Shown: positions 7,017 to 18,715, numbered from the stretch's first letter. The stretch is 39,395 nt of DNA from Candidatus Methylomirabilota bacterium (GCA_035709005.1 DASTFB010000053.1:1-39395); one strand, 5' to 3'. Notes: generated by a model not told the origin, from the sequence alone. Numbers and translations are program-made.

Positions 7017-7994
7017 ATGACCCGTGACTGGCGTGTCCTGCTGTGTTGGGCCGTGCTCCTGGCGGTCGGCGCGGTGGCCGGACCGGCCGCCGCCTGGGAG
7101 CCGTCGAAGCCGATCGAGTTCGTGATCCCGGCCGGCACCGGCGGCGGCGCCGACCAGATGGCTCGGCTCATCGCCGGCCTCGCCGAGAAGCACAAGCTCA
7201 CGCCGCGGCCCCTGGTGGTCGTCAACAAGTCCGGAGGAGCCGGCGCCGAGGGGTTCATGCACGTGAAGGGTAAGAAGGGCGACGCCCACACGATCATCAT
7301 CACGCTGTCGAACCTCTTCACGACCCCGCTGGCCACCGGGACGCCGTTCAACTGGCGCGATTACACGCCCATCGCGCGCATGGCTCTCGATCGTTTCATC
7401 CTGTGGGTCAACGCCGAGACTCCCTACAAGACGGCCAAGGAGTACGTCGAGGCCGTGAAGAAGAGCCCGGGCATGAAGATGGGCGGCACCGGCTCCAAGC
7501 AGGAAGACCAGATCATCACGGTCCAGCTGGAGCAGGCCCTGGGGCTCAAGTTCACGTACGTGCCGTTCAAGGGCGGGGGCACCGTGTGCGTGAACCTCGT
7601 GGGCAAGCACGTCGATTCCACGGTGAACAACCCCATCGAGTGCGTGAGCCACTGGAAGGCCGGGCGCGTCCGGCCCCTGGCCGTCTTCGACCCCGAGCGC
7701 GTTCCCGACAAGGACTGGAAGGAGATCCCCACCGTCAAGGAGGCGCTCGGCCTCGACATCCAGTACAACATGCTGCGCGGCATCTTCGGTCCCCCGGACA
7801 TGCCGAAAGAGGCCGTCGACTGGTACATCGGCTTCCTCAAGAAGGTGTATGACACCCCGGAGTTCCAGGACTACCTGCACAAGGGCGCCCTCAAGGGCTC
7901 GTTCGCGACGGGCGCCGAATACGTCAAGTGGGTCGAGGGGGCTGAGCAGCTCCACAAGGAGTTGATGGCGAAGGGCGGGCTCGTCAAGAAGTAG
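7017..7994 (+). CDS. Tripartite tricarboxylate transporter substrate-binding protein (TctC/Bug family)
   Basis: This is the periplasmic solute receptor of a TTT carboxylate transporter. The 325-residue protein starts with a Sec signal peptide (about 1-26, ending PAAA before WEPSKP). The Bug-fold motif PAGTGGGADQMARL (about 38-51) binds a carboxylate of the ligand. Later family segments include MKMGGTGSKQEDQ and FTYVPFKGGG. The ATG at 7017 is preferred over upstream in-frame codons because of its AGAGGAGGG ribosome binding site and because it begins the signal peptide. tctB starts on the base after the stop. The ligand cannot be read from sequence; Bug proteins bind citrate, other di- or tricarboxylates, amino acids or aromatic acids. 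Proximity to the oxidoreductase suggests a small carboxylate. Confidence 0.9.
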   Translation: MTRDWRVLLCWAVLLAVGAVAGPAAAWEPSKPIEFVIPAGTGGGADQMARLIAGLAEKHKLTPRPLVVVNKSGGAGAEGFMHVKGKKGDAHTIIITLSNLFTTPLATGTPFNWRDYTPIARMALDRFILWVNAETPYKTAKEYVEAVKKSPGMKMGGTGSKQEDQIITVQLEQALGLKFTYVPFKGGGTVCVNLVGKHVDSTVNNPIECVSHWKAGRVRPLAVFDPERVPDKDWKEIPTVKEALGLDIQYNMLRGIFGPPDMPKEAVDWYIGFLKKVYDTPEFQDYLHKGALKGSFATGAEYVKWVEGAEQLHKELMAKGGLVKK

Positions 7995-8474
7995 ATGCGG
8001 GCTGCCGACCTCATCACCGCGGCGATCCTGGCCGGCCTGGGCGGCGTCGTGCTCTACGACGCCGCCCGGCTCGGCTTCGGGTGGGGGATCGAGGGGCCGC
8101 GGAGCGGGTTCTTTCCTTTCTGGCTGGCGGTCCTGCTCATCGGCATCAGCGTCGTCGTGTTCGTCCAGGCCCTCGTCCGGCATGGCGCCACGCCCTTCGT
8201 GACGCGCCGGCAGATCGGGCCGGTCCTGAAGGTGCTCGCTCCTCTGACCGGCTTCATCGTGCTGACCGATCCTCCGGGCCCCTGGTCGGGGCTCGGCCTC
8301 TACGTTGCCGCCGCCGTGTATCTGGCCTTCTACATGCGCTGGGTCGGCCGCCACCGCTGGCTGACGGTCCTGGGCATCGCGGTGGTCGTCCCGGTGCTCG
8401 CCTTCGTCGTCTTCGAGCAGTGGTTCCTGGTCCCGATGCCCAAGGGTCCGCTCGAGGACTGGCTGGGGTACTGA
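7995..8474 (+). CDS. Tripartite tricarboxylate transporter small membrane subunit TctB
   Basis: The 159-residue protein has about four hydrophobic helices: LITAAILAGLGGVVLYDAA near the N-terminus, FPFWLAVLLIGISVVVFV, a segment around ITGFIVLTD-type sequence (about 80-120), and ITVVVPVLAFVV-like sequence near the C-terminus. The GPRSGFFPFW motif after the first helix is typical of TctB. Its job is to assist the large permease subunit. It starts at the ATG directly after the tctC stop and ends 4 bp before the GTG start of tctA, so the three genes are translated together. Confidence 0.88.
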   Translation: MRAADLITAAILAGLGGVVLYDAARLGFGWGIEGPRSGFFPFWLAVLLIGISVVVFVQALVRHGATPFVTRRQIGPVLKVLAPLTGFIVLTDPPGPWSGLGLYVAAAVYLAFYMRWVGRHRWLTVLGIAVVVPVLAFVVFEQWFLVPMPKGPLEDWLGY

Positions 8475-8478
8475 GCAA

Positions 8479-10023
8479 GTGGGGCTCGACAACCTGCTCC
8501 TGGGCTTTCAGGTCGCCATCACGCCGTTCAACCTCTTCATCGCGGTGATCGGCGTGCTCCTGGGGACGATCATCGGTGTGCTCCCGGGCCTGGGCGGGGC
8601 CAACGGGGTGGCCATTCTGCTGCCCTTGACCTTCACCATGCCGCCGACCTCGGCCATCATCCTCCTGACGTGCATCTACTGGGGCGCGCTGTTCGGCGGC
8701 GCCATCACCTCGGTGCTTTTCAACATCCCGGGCGAGCCGTGGTCGGTGGCCACCACCTTCGACGGCTACCCGCTGGCCAAGCAGGGCCAGAGCGGGCAGG
8801 CCCTCACCACCGCCTTTACCTCGTCCTTCGTGGGGGCCTTCTTCTCGATCGTGCTGATCACGTTCTTCGCGCCTATCCTGGCCGAGGTGGCGCTCAAGTT
8901 CGGGCCGCCCGAGTTCTTCGCCATCCAGCTCCTCACGTTCTCCTCGTTCGTGGGCCTGGGCGGGGGCAACCCGCTGAAGTCGCTGGCCTCGATCCTGATC
9001 GGGTTCAGCCTGGCCTCGGTGGGGTTGGACATCGTCACCGGCCAGCTCCGGCTCACCTTCGGATTCGTCGACCTCATGAAGGGCTTCGACTTCATCGTGG
9101 CCGTGATCGGGCTGTTCGGGATCGGCGAGATCCTGCTGTCCGTGGAGGAGGGCCTGCGGTTTCAGGGTGCCCCGGCCCGGATGAACACCCGCGTCGTGTT
9201 CGACACCTGGAAGATCCTGCCCCGGTACTACCGGACGTTCGTACGGGGCTCGGTGATCGGCTTCTGGATGGGCTTCAAGCCAGGCGGAGCCACGCCGGCC
9301 TCGTTCATGAGCTACGCCTTCGCCAAGCGTTTCTCCAAGCACCCCGAGCGCTTCGGCAAGGGGGAGCTCGAGGGGATCGTGGCGCCGGAGACGGCGGCGC
9401 ACGCGGCTGGTGTGGCGGCCATGCTGCCGATGATCACGCTGGGCATTCCCGGCTCACCGACGGCGGCGGTGATGCTGGGCGGGCTCATCATCTGGGGGCT
9501 GCAGCCGGGCCCGATGCTGTTCGTGGACAACCCCGAGTTCGTCTGGGGCCTGATCGCCAGCATGTACACTGGCAACGTCATCGGCGTGCTCATGGTCCTC
9601 ACGCTGGTGCCGTTTTTCGCGGCCATCCTGAGAATCCCGTTCGCCATCCTGGCCCCGCTGATCGTCGTCATCTGCTCCATCGGGGCCTACGCCGTCCACA
9701 ACAGCATGATCGACATCTGGTACATGCTGATCTTCGGCGTGGTGGGCTACGTCTTCAAGAAGCTCGACTATCCCCTGGCCCCGCTGGTGCTGGCCCTCGT
9801 GCTCGGCGACATGTCGGAAAACGCCCTCCGGCAGAGCCTGATCATGTCCCAGGGCTCGCTGACGATCTTCCTCACCCGGCCCATCACGGCCGTCATCACG
9901 GCCCTGGCCCTGTTCTTCTTCGCGCTGCCCGTCATCACCCCCTGGTGGCGGCGGCTGCGCGGACATGGGACGCTGCCCGCCGGCGCCGAGCCCACCGGGC
10001 GGGCCGCCTCGCGCGAGTCATGA
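8479..10023 (+). CDS. Tripartite tricarboxylate transporter large permease TctA
   Basis: The large permease subunit has 514 residues and about 12 membrane helices, the normal TctA size. It carries the conserved motifs VLPGLGGANGVAILLPLTF (about 35-53) and LGIPGSPTAAVMLGGL in the second half, an internally repeated signature of the family. The start is GTG at 8479, 4 bp after tctB. No stronger start exists upstream, and translational coupling explains the absence of an ideal ribosome binding site. It drives ion-coupled uptake of the ligand captured by TctC. It ends the TTT cassette; another permease follows after 46 bp. Confidence 0.93.
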   Translation: MGLDNLLLGFQVAITPFNLFIAVIGVLLGTIIGVLPGLGGANGVAILLPLTFTMPPTSAIILLTCIYWGALFGGAITSVLFNIPGEPWSVATTFDGYPLAKQGQSGQALTTAFTSSFVGAFFSIVLITFFAPILAEVALKFGPPEFFAIQLLTFSSFVGLGGGNPLKSLASILIGFSLASVGLDIVTGQLRLTFGFVDLMKGFDFIVAVIGLFGIGEILLSVEEGLRFQGAPARMNTRVVFDTWKILPRYYRTFVRGSVIGFWMGFKPGGATPASFMSYAFAKRFSKHPERFGKGELEGIVAPETAAHAAGVAAMLPMITLGIPGSPTAAVMLGGLIIWGLQPGPMLFVDNPEFVWGLIASMYTGNVIGVLMVLTLVPFFAAILRIPFAILAPLIVVICSIGAYAVHNSMIDIWYMLIFGVVGYVFKKLDYPLAPLVLALVLGDMSENALRQSLIMSQGSLTIFLTRPITAVITALALFFFALPVITPWWRRLRGHGTLPAGAEPTGRAASRES

Positions 10024-10069
10024 CCGCTTGGCCGCCCCGGTGATCTGCGGCGAGGAAGACTGAGACCGC

Positions 10070-11434
10070 ATGGACCTGACGGCCTGGCTCGCCCTCGGCA
10101 TCTTCGTGGCCGCCATCGTCACGGTCATCGGCGGCTGGATCGATCGAGCCCTGACCGCGCTCCTCGGCGTGGCCCTCATGGTCTGGGTGGGGGTGGTCAC
10201 CGAGGATGAGGCGTTCCTGCTCGTGGACTGGAACGTCATGGCGATCCTCATCTCCATCTGGATCATCGCCGGGTACTTCGGGAAATCCGGGGTGCCCGAG
10301 TGGCTGGCCATTCAGGCCCTGCGACTGTCCGGCGGCCACGGCGGGCTCCTGGTGATGATCCTGTCGCTGCTGTCGGGCCTCGTCTCGATGGTGGTCGACA
10401 ACGTGGTCGTCATCCTCATGTTCGCGCCGGTGGCGCTGCCCCTGGTCCGCCACCTGGGTCTGCCGCTGACGCCGGTGATCCTCATGATCGGCTTCAGTGC
10501 CAACTTCATGGGCTCGGCCATGCTGCTGGGCGACCTGCCGCCCCAGATGCTGCACAGCGTCTCGGGGGCGGAGTTCGTGGACTTCATCTGGCACCAGGGC
10601 TTGCCGTCCTCGTTCCCCATCCTGTTGGTCACGTTCCTGGCCACGCTGGGCGGCATGTACCTCTACGGCTTCCGGACGTACGGCGTCCGGACGCCGCAGG
10701 CCGCGGCGAGCGTGTCCGGGAACCCCCGTCCGGTCGGCGCCGGGACGGCCGCGAACGCGCTGGACGCCAGCGCCCGGATTCCCCATCTGCGGTTCGCCCT
10801 GACGGTGGTGGGGATGTTCGTGCTGACGATCGTCGCCATGGCCTTGCGGGAGCTCTTCGGCGTCAAGCTCGGCTTCATCGCCATGAGCGGCGCCGTGCTG
10901 ACAGTGCTGGTGGTCGAGGTGCTCTTTCGCGGGCGTGAGCGGCCGGAGTTCGAGGCGATCCTGGCGGAGCTCGACTGGCGGGCGATCCTCTTCTACATCG
11001 GCCTCTTCGCCCTCGTCGGCGCGGTCGAGAAGACGGGCGTCCTCGAGCGGCTCGCCCACGTGCTCATCCCCATGTTCGTGGCCAACCTCGCCCTAGGCGC
11101 CACGCTGCTGTATTGGGTCACGGTGCCGATCGTCGGCATCGTCGAGCACGACGCGTACATCCTCACGTTCCTCTACACGATCCGCGATCTCGGGCAGCAG
11201 GGGGTGGATCCGTGGCCGCTCTGGTGGATGCTCCTCTGGGCCGGAACGCTGGGCTCGAATCTCACGGTGGCGGGGGCGCCGGCGCTGTACGTGGCGCTCA
11301 ACATCTGCGAGCGGGAAGAGAAGATGACGATCTCGGTCGGCACCTTCCTCCGCTGGAGCGTGCCGTTCGTCGTGCTGTCCACGATCATCTGCTACGCGAT
11401 CGGCATGGCGATCTGGGTCTTGCCGCGCGCATGA
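10070..11434 (+). CDS. SLC13/ArsB-NhaD superfamily permease
   Basis: The 454-residue polytopic protein has about 11-12 membrane helices. It belongs to the ion-transporter superfamily that includes CitT, ArsB and NhaD. The half-helix motif SMVVDNVVVILMFAPVALPL (about 103-122) and the related C-terminal segment GTLGSNLTVAGAPALYVALN (about 391-410) are the two pseudo-symmetric substrate and ion-binding hairpins. Transport of dicarboxylates, arsenite or Na+/H+ exchange are all possible. The location beside a TTT carboxylate transporter favours an organic acid (inference). The ATG at 10070 is preceded by GAGGAAGA. It probably belongs to the same operon as the TTT genes and the downstream stress protein, which starts 22 bp later. 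Confidence 0.75.
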   Translation: MDLTAWLALGIFVAAIVTVIGGWIDRALTALLGVALMVWVGVVTEDEAFLLVDWNVMAILISIWIIAGYFGKSGVPEWLAIQALRLSGGHGGLLVMILSLLSGLVSMVVDNVVVILMFAPVALPLVRHLGLPLTPVILMIGFSANFMGSAMLLGDLPPQMLHSVSGAEFVDFIWHQGLPSSFPILLVTFLATLGGMYLYGFRTYGVRTPQAAASVSGNPRPVGAGTAANALDASARIPHLRFALTVVGMFVLTIVAMALRELFGVKLGFIAMSGAVLTVLVVEVLFRGRERPEFEAILAELDWRAILFYIGLFALVGAVEKTGVLERLAHVLIPMFVANLALGATLLYWVTVPIVGIVEHDAYILTFLYTIRDLGQQGVDPWPLWWMLLWAGTLGSNLTVAGAPALYVALNICEREEKMTISVGTFLRWSVPFVVLSTIICYAIGMAIWVLPRA

Positions 11435-11456
11435 GCGCCGGCGTCGGGAGGTGAGC

Positions 11457-12353
11457 ATGCGCGTTCTCGTCGCCACCGACGGCTCGAGCGGTGCCCGCGC
11501 CGCGGTGGACTGGCTCGCTCGGTCCTTCCCCGGCGCGGGCGCGACCGTCACCGTGGTGAGCGTGGTGGCCGGGCCCCCCGCGGTCGCCGGCGGGGAGGCC
11601 GAGCGGCTGCGCGCCGTGGCCACCAGCGTGGCCGAGCGCGCGGTCGGGGAGGCACGGGCGGCGCTGTCCGCGCGCTGGCCCGAGGCGGACGGGCGCGTGC
11701 TCGACGGCGACCCGCGCGAGGAGCTCGCGCGCCTCGCCGAGGCCGAGCGGGCCGACCTCCTCGTGGTGGGCGCGGCCGGGCTCGGCGGCGTCCGTCGCTT
11801 CCTGCTGGGCAGCGTCTCCCGCGCGATGGTGCGCCACGCGCCCTGCCCGGTGCTCGTCGTGAAGGGGAGCGCGGCCCGGACCGAGACGACGATCGTCGCG
11901 GTGGACGGCTCTTCGCACGCGCTGGAAGCGGTTCGCTACTTCGCCGCGCTGGGCCTCGAGCTCGCAGGCGGCGTGCTCGTGCTCGGGGTCGTCGAGCCGG
12001 TCCGATGGCCGAGGGCCAAGCCGGTCGCCTTGAGCGCGCAGGTGCGCCAGGCCGCTCGGGAGCTGGGCGAGCGGCGGCGGAGCGAGATGCAGGAGGCGGT
12101 CGCGCAGGCGGCCGCGGAGCTCCGGGAGCGGGCCACACCGGTGGAGACGGTCCTCTCCGAGGGCCGGCCGGCTCAGAAGATCGTGGAGACGGCCCGCAAG
12201 CGGGGCGCCGGGCTGGTCGTCGTCGGCGCCCGCGGCGTGGGGACGATGATGCGCCTCGTGCTCGGCAGCGTCTCGGAGGCGGTGCTGAACGACGCGCCCT
12301 GCCCGGTCCTGGTGGTCCGAGCGAAGAGGGCGACCACGGGAGGAGTTCCATGA
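11457..12353 (+). CDS. Tandem universal stress protein (two UspA domains)
   Basis: The 298-residue protein is two UspA domains in tandem, about 1-142 and 147-296. Each starts with a beta-strand and an Asp (VLVATDGSS, TIVAVDGSS). Each ends with the ATP-binding signature G-x2-G-x9-GS (GAAGLGGVRRFLLGS and GARGVGTMMRLVLGS) followed by a PCPVLVV strand. Both copies therefore look nucleotide-competent. Such proteins often regulate adjacent transporters or respond to starvation and redox stress. A GTG lies two codons upstream, but it overlaps the GGGAGGTG ribosome binding site, so the ATG at 11457 is preferred. The stop overlaps the next start (ATGA at 12350). Confidence 0.9.
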   Translation: MRVLVATDGSSGARAAVDWLARSFPGAGATVTVVSVVAGPPAVAGGEAERLRAVATSVAERAVGEARAALSARWPEADGRVLDGDPREELARLAEAERADLLVVGAAGLGGVRRFLLGSVSRAMVRHAPCPVLVVKGSAARTETTIVAVDGSSHALEAVRYFAALGLELAGGVLVLGVVEPVRWPRAKPVALSAQVRQAARELGERRRSEMQEAVAQAAAELRERATPVETVLSEGRPAQKIVETARKRGAGLVVVGARGVGTMMRLVLGSVSEAVLNDAPCPVLVVRAKRATTGGVP

Positions 12354-13114
12354 GCACGGCGAGACGCCGACCGGAGGGCCGGGGCGCGCGCGAGATGGCG
12401 TTGGAACCGATCAAGTCGACCCGCATCTACGAGGAGATCGTCCGCCAGATCAAGGCCATGATCGCCGAGGGGCGGCTCAAGAGCGGTGACCAGCTGCCCC
12501 CCGAACGAGACCTGGCAGGGAAGTTCGTGGTCAGTCGCACCTCCGTCCGGGAGGCGCTGCGAGCCCTGGAGAGCCTGGGGTTCGTGGAGATCCGGCCCGG
12601 CGAAGGCACGTTCGTGCGCGAGGTGTCCGTGGAGGCGCTGATCGAGCCGCTGGCCCTGGTGCTGGCCACTCAGCGCGAGGCCATCGGCGACCTCTTCGAG
12701 GCGCGGCGGCTGCTCGAGCCCGCCATCGCCGCCTTGGCGGCCCGCCGGGCCACCCCGGACGAGATCCAGGAGATGGAGCGCATCCTCGACGAGCAGGCCA
12801 AGGAGATCGACCGCGGGGGCACGGGTCTTCTCCAGGACGACCAGTTCCACTCGGCCATCGCCGCCGCCGCCCACAACCAGGTCATCACCCGGCTCGTGCA
12901 CGCGATCATGGACCTGCTCACGCAAGGCCGGGAGGAGTCGCTGCACACCCCGGGTCGTCCGCAGCGCTCCCACCAGGACCACCAGCGCGTGCTCGACGCC
13001 ATCCGCCGTCGTCAGGCGAGCGCGGCCGAGCAGGCCATGCGCGAGCACGTGATCGCCGTGGAGGCCCTGGTGCTGGGCCCCGAGGCCGTGGCCCGGCGGG
13101 CGAAGAGCCGCTGA
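12350..13114 (+). CDS. FadR-subfamily GntR transcriptional regulator (FCD domain)
   Basis: The N-terminal winged helix-turn-helix spans about 25-90, with SGDQLPPERDLAGKF and the recognition helix region SRTSVREALRAL, close to the FadR sequence TRTTLREVL. The C-terminal FCD ligand-binding domain (about 100-240) has the metal-site pattern: D and H in DDQFH, then HQRVLDAI and MREHV. FCD regulators usually sense small carboxylates such as lactate, pyruvate, glycolate or malonate. The gene is the last in the transporter operon, overlapping the stress-protein gene by 4 bp, with GGGAGGAG before the ATG at 12350. A later ATG at 12395 is a less likely start. The FadR-like sites at 3227 and 27809 are its candidate targets. 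Confidence 0.9.
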   Translation: MSTARRRPEGRGAREMALEPIKSTRIYEEIVRQIKAMIAEGRLKSGDQLPPERDLAGKFVVSRTSVREALRALESLGFVEIRPGEGTFVREVSVEALIEPLALVLATQREAIGDLFEARRLLEPAIAALAARRATPDEIQEMERILDEQAKEIDRGGTGLLQDDQFHSAIAAAAHNQVITRLVHAIMDLLTQGREESLHTPGRPQRSHQDHQRVLDAIRRRQASAAEQAMREHVIAVEALVLGPEAVARRAKSR

Positions 13115-13131
13115 GGGCGCCGCACCCTGCC

Positions 13132-13161
13132 TTGACGCGGGCCAGGGACGGCCCGTATACT
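13132..13161 (+). promoter_or_regulatory. Sigma-70-type promoter of the ppdK-ilv-leu operon
   Basis: TTGACG (13132-13137) and a perfect TATACT (13156-13161) are separated by 18 bp. This is the best promoter in the window. The predicted start near 13168 falls at or just before the ATG of the leader peptide at 13170. Confidence 0.7.
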
Positions 13162-13169
13162 CCCGTGAA

Positions 13170-13244
13170 ATGACTTTACGCGTCCTGTCGCGGGGCCTTA
13201 TTCTCCTGGCGCTGCCGGGCCTGCCCGGAGCATCCGCGACCTAG
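13170..13244 (+). CDS. Putative 24-residue Leu-rich leader peptide
   Basis: An ATG-to-TAG frame of 24 residues starts only a few bases after the predicted transcription start, so it would be essentially leaderless. Seven of 24 residues are Leu, plus one Ile and one Val. They cluster as GLILLAL (9-15) and include TTA, CTT and ATT codons, which are rare in this GC-rich genome. The position between a strong promoter and an intrinsic terminator, upstream of ilv and leu genes, resembles leuL/ilvL attenuator peptides. It could also be a chance frame; it has no ribosome binding site and no homology can be checked here. Confidence 0.4.
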   Translation: MTLRVLSRGLILLALPGLPGASAT

Positions 13245-13256
13245 CGCGCGACGGAT

Positions 13257-13283
13257 GCCACGGGCAGGAGCGGGGCCCGTGGC
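13257..13283 (+). promoter_or_regulatory. Upstream hairpin (A:B) of the ppdK leader
   Basis: GCCACGGGC (13257-13265) pairs with GCCCGTGGC (13275-13283) in a perfect 9-bp stem. Arm B (CCCGTGG, 13276-13282) can instead pair with CCACGGG (13300-13306) in the 5' arm of the downstream terminator. The leader can therefore form mutually exclusive structures, the hallmark of an attenuator. Confidence 0.55.
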
Positions 13284-13294
13284 GGAAGCGATGT

Positions 13295-13335
13295 GAGGGC
13301 CACGGGTGGGCGGCACCCGTGGCCCTCGCTTTTTT
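13295..13335 (+). terminator. Intrinsic terminator/attenuator upstream of ppdK
   Basis: A perfect 14-bp stem (13295-13308 with 13314-13327) has a 5-nt loop and is followed by GC and six Ts (13330-13335). It is the strongest intrinsic terminator in the window. It lies downstream of the promoter at 13132 and upstream of the ppdK ribosome binding site, so it must be read through for ppdK expression. It acts either as an attenuator or as the end of a small RNA of about 165 nt. Confidence 0.75.
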
Positions 13336-13359
13336 GGCCTGGGAGGAGTGGAGGGAGCC

Positions 13360-16042
<2,683 letters not shown>

Positions 16043-16050
<8 letters not shown>

Positions 16051-16930
16051 CTTCGACGGCGTCTTCATTCCAGTCCCGACCCCCTTCCGCGGCGATGACG
16101 TGACGGTGGACCGCCTGGCCGCCAACCTGGGCCGGTGGAACGCCACGGCGCTGGCCGGCTACGTCGTGCTCGGCTCGACCGGCGAGTTCCCCATGCTCTC
16201 GGAGGCCGAGCGCGATCGGGTGCTGGCGGCGGCCCGCCAGGCGATCCCCCGGGACAAGCGGTTCATCGCCGGCACCGGGACCAACTCCACGCTGCACACG
16301 ATCAAGCAGTCGAAGCGGGCGGCCGAGCTGGGCGCCGACGCCGTCATCGTGATCACCCCGCACTACTTCACGCGGCCGTTCGGGCGCCCCGAGGCCCAGG
16401 CCCGGCACTACCTGGCCGTGGCCGACGCCTCGCCCGTGCCCGTGATGATCTACAACTTCCCCCTCAACACCGGCATCAACCTGGAGCCGGAGACCGTCGC
16501 CAAGATCGCCGCCCACCCCAACGTGTGCGGGATCAAGGACTCCTCGGGCAACATCCCGCAGTGCGCCCAGATCCTGGACCAGACGCCCAAGAGCTTCTCG
16601 GTCCTGGTCGGCGCGGCCTCCGCGCTGCTGCCGGGACTGGCCATCGGCGTCTCCGGCGGCATCCTGGCCCTGGGCAACATCTCGGCCCGGGAGTGGTGTG
16701 ACGTGTACGCCCTGGCCAAAGCCGGGCGGTGGGAGGAGGCGCGCGAGATCGCGGCCCGGATGATGCCCGCCGATCGCGGGATCGCGGGCCGCTACGGGAT
16801 CGGCGGGCTCAAGGCGGCCCTGGACCTGCAGGGCTTCTACGGCGGCCCCTGCCGCCCGCCGCTGGGCACGCCCGACGGCGATGCCATCGAGGACATCAAG
16901 GAAGTGCTGGCCACGGCCGGCCTGCTGTAG
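16043..16930 (+). CDS. DapA/HpaI-type class I aldolase resembling 4-hydroxy-2-oxoglutarate aldolase (HOGA1)
   Basis: The 295-residue protein belongs to the dihydrodipicolinate synthase/N-acetylneuraminate lyase family. The substrate-carboxylate loop is GSTGEFPML, the proton-relay Tyr is Y137 in MIYNFPLNTG, and the Schiff-base lysine is K165 in CGIKDSSGN. The C-terminal YGGPCRPPLG and the pattern around it (RYGIGGLKAALD) resemble human HOGA1, which cleaves 4-hydroxy-2-oxoglutarate to pyruvate and glyoxylate. That would supply pyruvate to the adjacent dikinase and acetolactate synthase, and glyoxylate to C2 metabolism (inference). Substrate calls in this family are error-prone, and true DapA or a sugar-acid aldolase remains possible. 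It overlaps ppdK by 8 bp. Confidence 0.75.
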
Positions 16931-16960
16931 AGCGACACGACCGCTGACGGAGGGACTGAC

Positions 16961-18715
16961 GTGAGAATGTCGGGCGCGCAGATGGTTCTGGAGTGCATCA
17001 AGCGGGAAGGAGTGGAGACGGTCTTTGGCCTGCCTGGGGGCGCAGTCCTTCCCATCTACGACGCCCTCTACGACTTCGAGGGGCTGCGCCACATCCTGGT
17101 CCGCCAGGAGGCGGCCGCCGGCCACGCCGCCGAAGGGTACGCGCGCACGACGGGCAAAGTGGGCGTCTGCATGGTGACCTCCGGCCCGGCGGCGACGAAC
17201 CTGGTCACCGCGCTGCAAGACGCCTACATGGATTCCATCCCGATCGTGGCCTTCACGGGCCAGGTCCCCACGCACCTCATCGGCAACGACGCCTTCCAGG
17301 AGGCCGACAACTGCGGCATCACCCGTCCCTGCACCAAGCACAACTTCCTGGTGAAGGACGGCCGCGACCTGGGGCCGATGATCCGCGAGGCCTTTCACAT
17401 CGCGGCCACCGGACGGCCGGGCCCCGTGCACATCGACCTGCCCAAGGACGTCCTGGTGAAGGAGGCCGAGCTGGTGTGGCCGGAGCGCGTGCAGCTGCGC
17501 TCCTACAACCCCACGTACGACGGTCACCCCGGGCAGATCAAGAAGGCGGCCCGGCTGATGCTGGCCGCCCGGCGGCCGGTCCTCTACGTGGGCGGCGGGG
17601 TCATCGCCTCCGACGCCTCCGCCGAGCTGCGCGAGCTGGCCGAGCTGACCCAGATCCCGGTGACCACGACGCTGATGGGCCTGGGCGCCTTCCCCTCCGA
17701 GCACGCACTGGCGCTCGACATGCTGGGGATGCACGGCACCTACTACGCCAACATGGCCGTCCACAACGCCGACGTCCTCATCGCGGTGGGCGCCCGCTTC
17801 GACGACCGGGTCACCGGCAAGGTCGAGCTCTTCGCCCCCAAAGCCGAGATCATCCACATCGACATCGACCCCTCGTCGATCTCCAAGAACATCAAGGTCC
17901 ACGTGCCCATCGTGGGAGACTGCCGGCGCGTGCTGCGGGGGCTGGTGGACGCCGTTCGCGAGGAGCTGGCCGGCGAGCCCGTCTCGCTCGGCGGGCAGGC
18001 GCGCAAGCAGTGGCTGGCCCAGATCGGCGAGTGGCGGCAAGCGCATCCGCTGCACTACGAGTGGGACGACAACCTGATCAAGCCCCAGTACGTGATGCAG
18101 GAGGTCTCCAACCTGACCCGGGGCGAGGCCTACATCATCACCGGCGTCGGCCAGCATCAAATGTGGGCCGCCCAGTACTACCGGTTCAAGTACCCGCGGC
18201 ACTGGTGCACGTCGGGCGGGCTGGGGACCATGGGATACGGCCTCCCCACCGCGATGGGCGTGGCCGCCGCGCATCCCGGGGCCCTCGTCATCAACATCGA
18301 CGGCGACGGCTCGTTCGTGATGAACAGCCAGGAGCTGGCGACCTGCTACGACCACAACCTGCCCGTGAAGACGATCATCATCAACAATGGCGGGCACGGC
18401 ATGGTGCGCCAGTGGCAGGAGATCATCTACAAGGGCCGCTTCGTGGCCATCGACCTGGACCGCAGCCCGGACTTCGTGAAGCTGGCCGAGGCCTACGGCT
18501 GCGTGGGGATCCGGGCCACCAAGCCGGCCGAGGTCGTGCCCGCCCTCGAGAAGGCCTTCTCCACGCCGGGGCCGGTGGTGGTCGACGTCCAGGTCGACCG
18601 CTGGGAGCACGTGTTCCCCATGGTGCCGGCGGGCGGCGCCAACAAGGACATGATCCTCGAGCGGCCCAGCCGGGCGGTCAAAGAGAAGGCCGCCCGCGCC
18701 CAGACGGGGTTCTGA
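16961..18715 (+). CDS. ilvB: Acetolactate synthase large (catalytic) subunit
   Basis: TPP-dependent condensation of two pyruvates, or of pyruvate with 2-oxobutyrate, is the first common step of Val, Leu and Ile synthesis. The 584-residue protein has the N-terminal TPP pyrimidine domain with [10 protein letters not shown] and catalytic E50 in [15 protein letters not shown], a central FAD-binding domain, and the C-terminal TPP motif [12 protein letters not shown] ending in NN. The GTG at 16961 is chosen because GGAGGG lies 6 nt upstream; an ATG two codons later is the alternative. It begins 30 bp after the aldolase gene and is followed one base later by the regulatory subunit. Confidence 0.97.
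   Translation: MRMSGAQMVLECIKREGVETVFGLPGGAVLPIYDALYDFEGLRHILVRQEAAAGHAAEGYARTTGKVGVCMVTSGPAATNLVTALQDAYMDSIPIVAFTGQVPTHLIGNDAFQEADNCGITRPCTKHNFLVKDGRDLGPMIREAFHIAATGRPGPVHIDLPKDVLVKEAELVWPERVQLRSYNPTYDGHPGQIKKAARLMLAARRPVLYVGGGVIASDASAELRELAELTQIPVTTTLMGLGAFPSEHALALDMLGMHGTYYANMAVHNADVLIAVGARFDDRVTGKVELFAPKAEIIHIDIDPSSISKNIKVHVPIVGDCRRVLRGLVDAVREELAGEPVSLGGQARKQWLAQIGEWRQAHPLHYEWDDNLIKPQYVMQEVSNLTRGEAYIITGVGQHQMWAAQYYRFKYPRHWCTSGGLGTMGYGLPTAMGVAAAHPGALVINIDGDGSFVMNSQELATCYDHNLPVKTIIINNGGHGMVRQWQEIIYKGRFVAIDLDRSPDFVKLAEAYGCVGIRATKPAEVVPALEKAFSTPGPVVVDVQVDRWEHVFPMVPAGGANKDMILERPSRAVKEKAARAQTGF

Noticed and set aside
11451-11456. GTG start of the universal stress protein two codons upstream
   Set aside because: The GTG is part of the GGGAGGTG ribosome binding site for the ATG at 11457.
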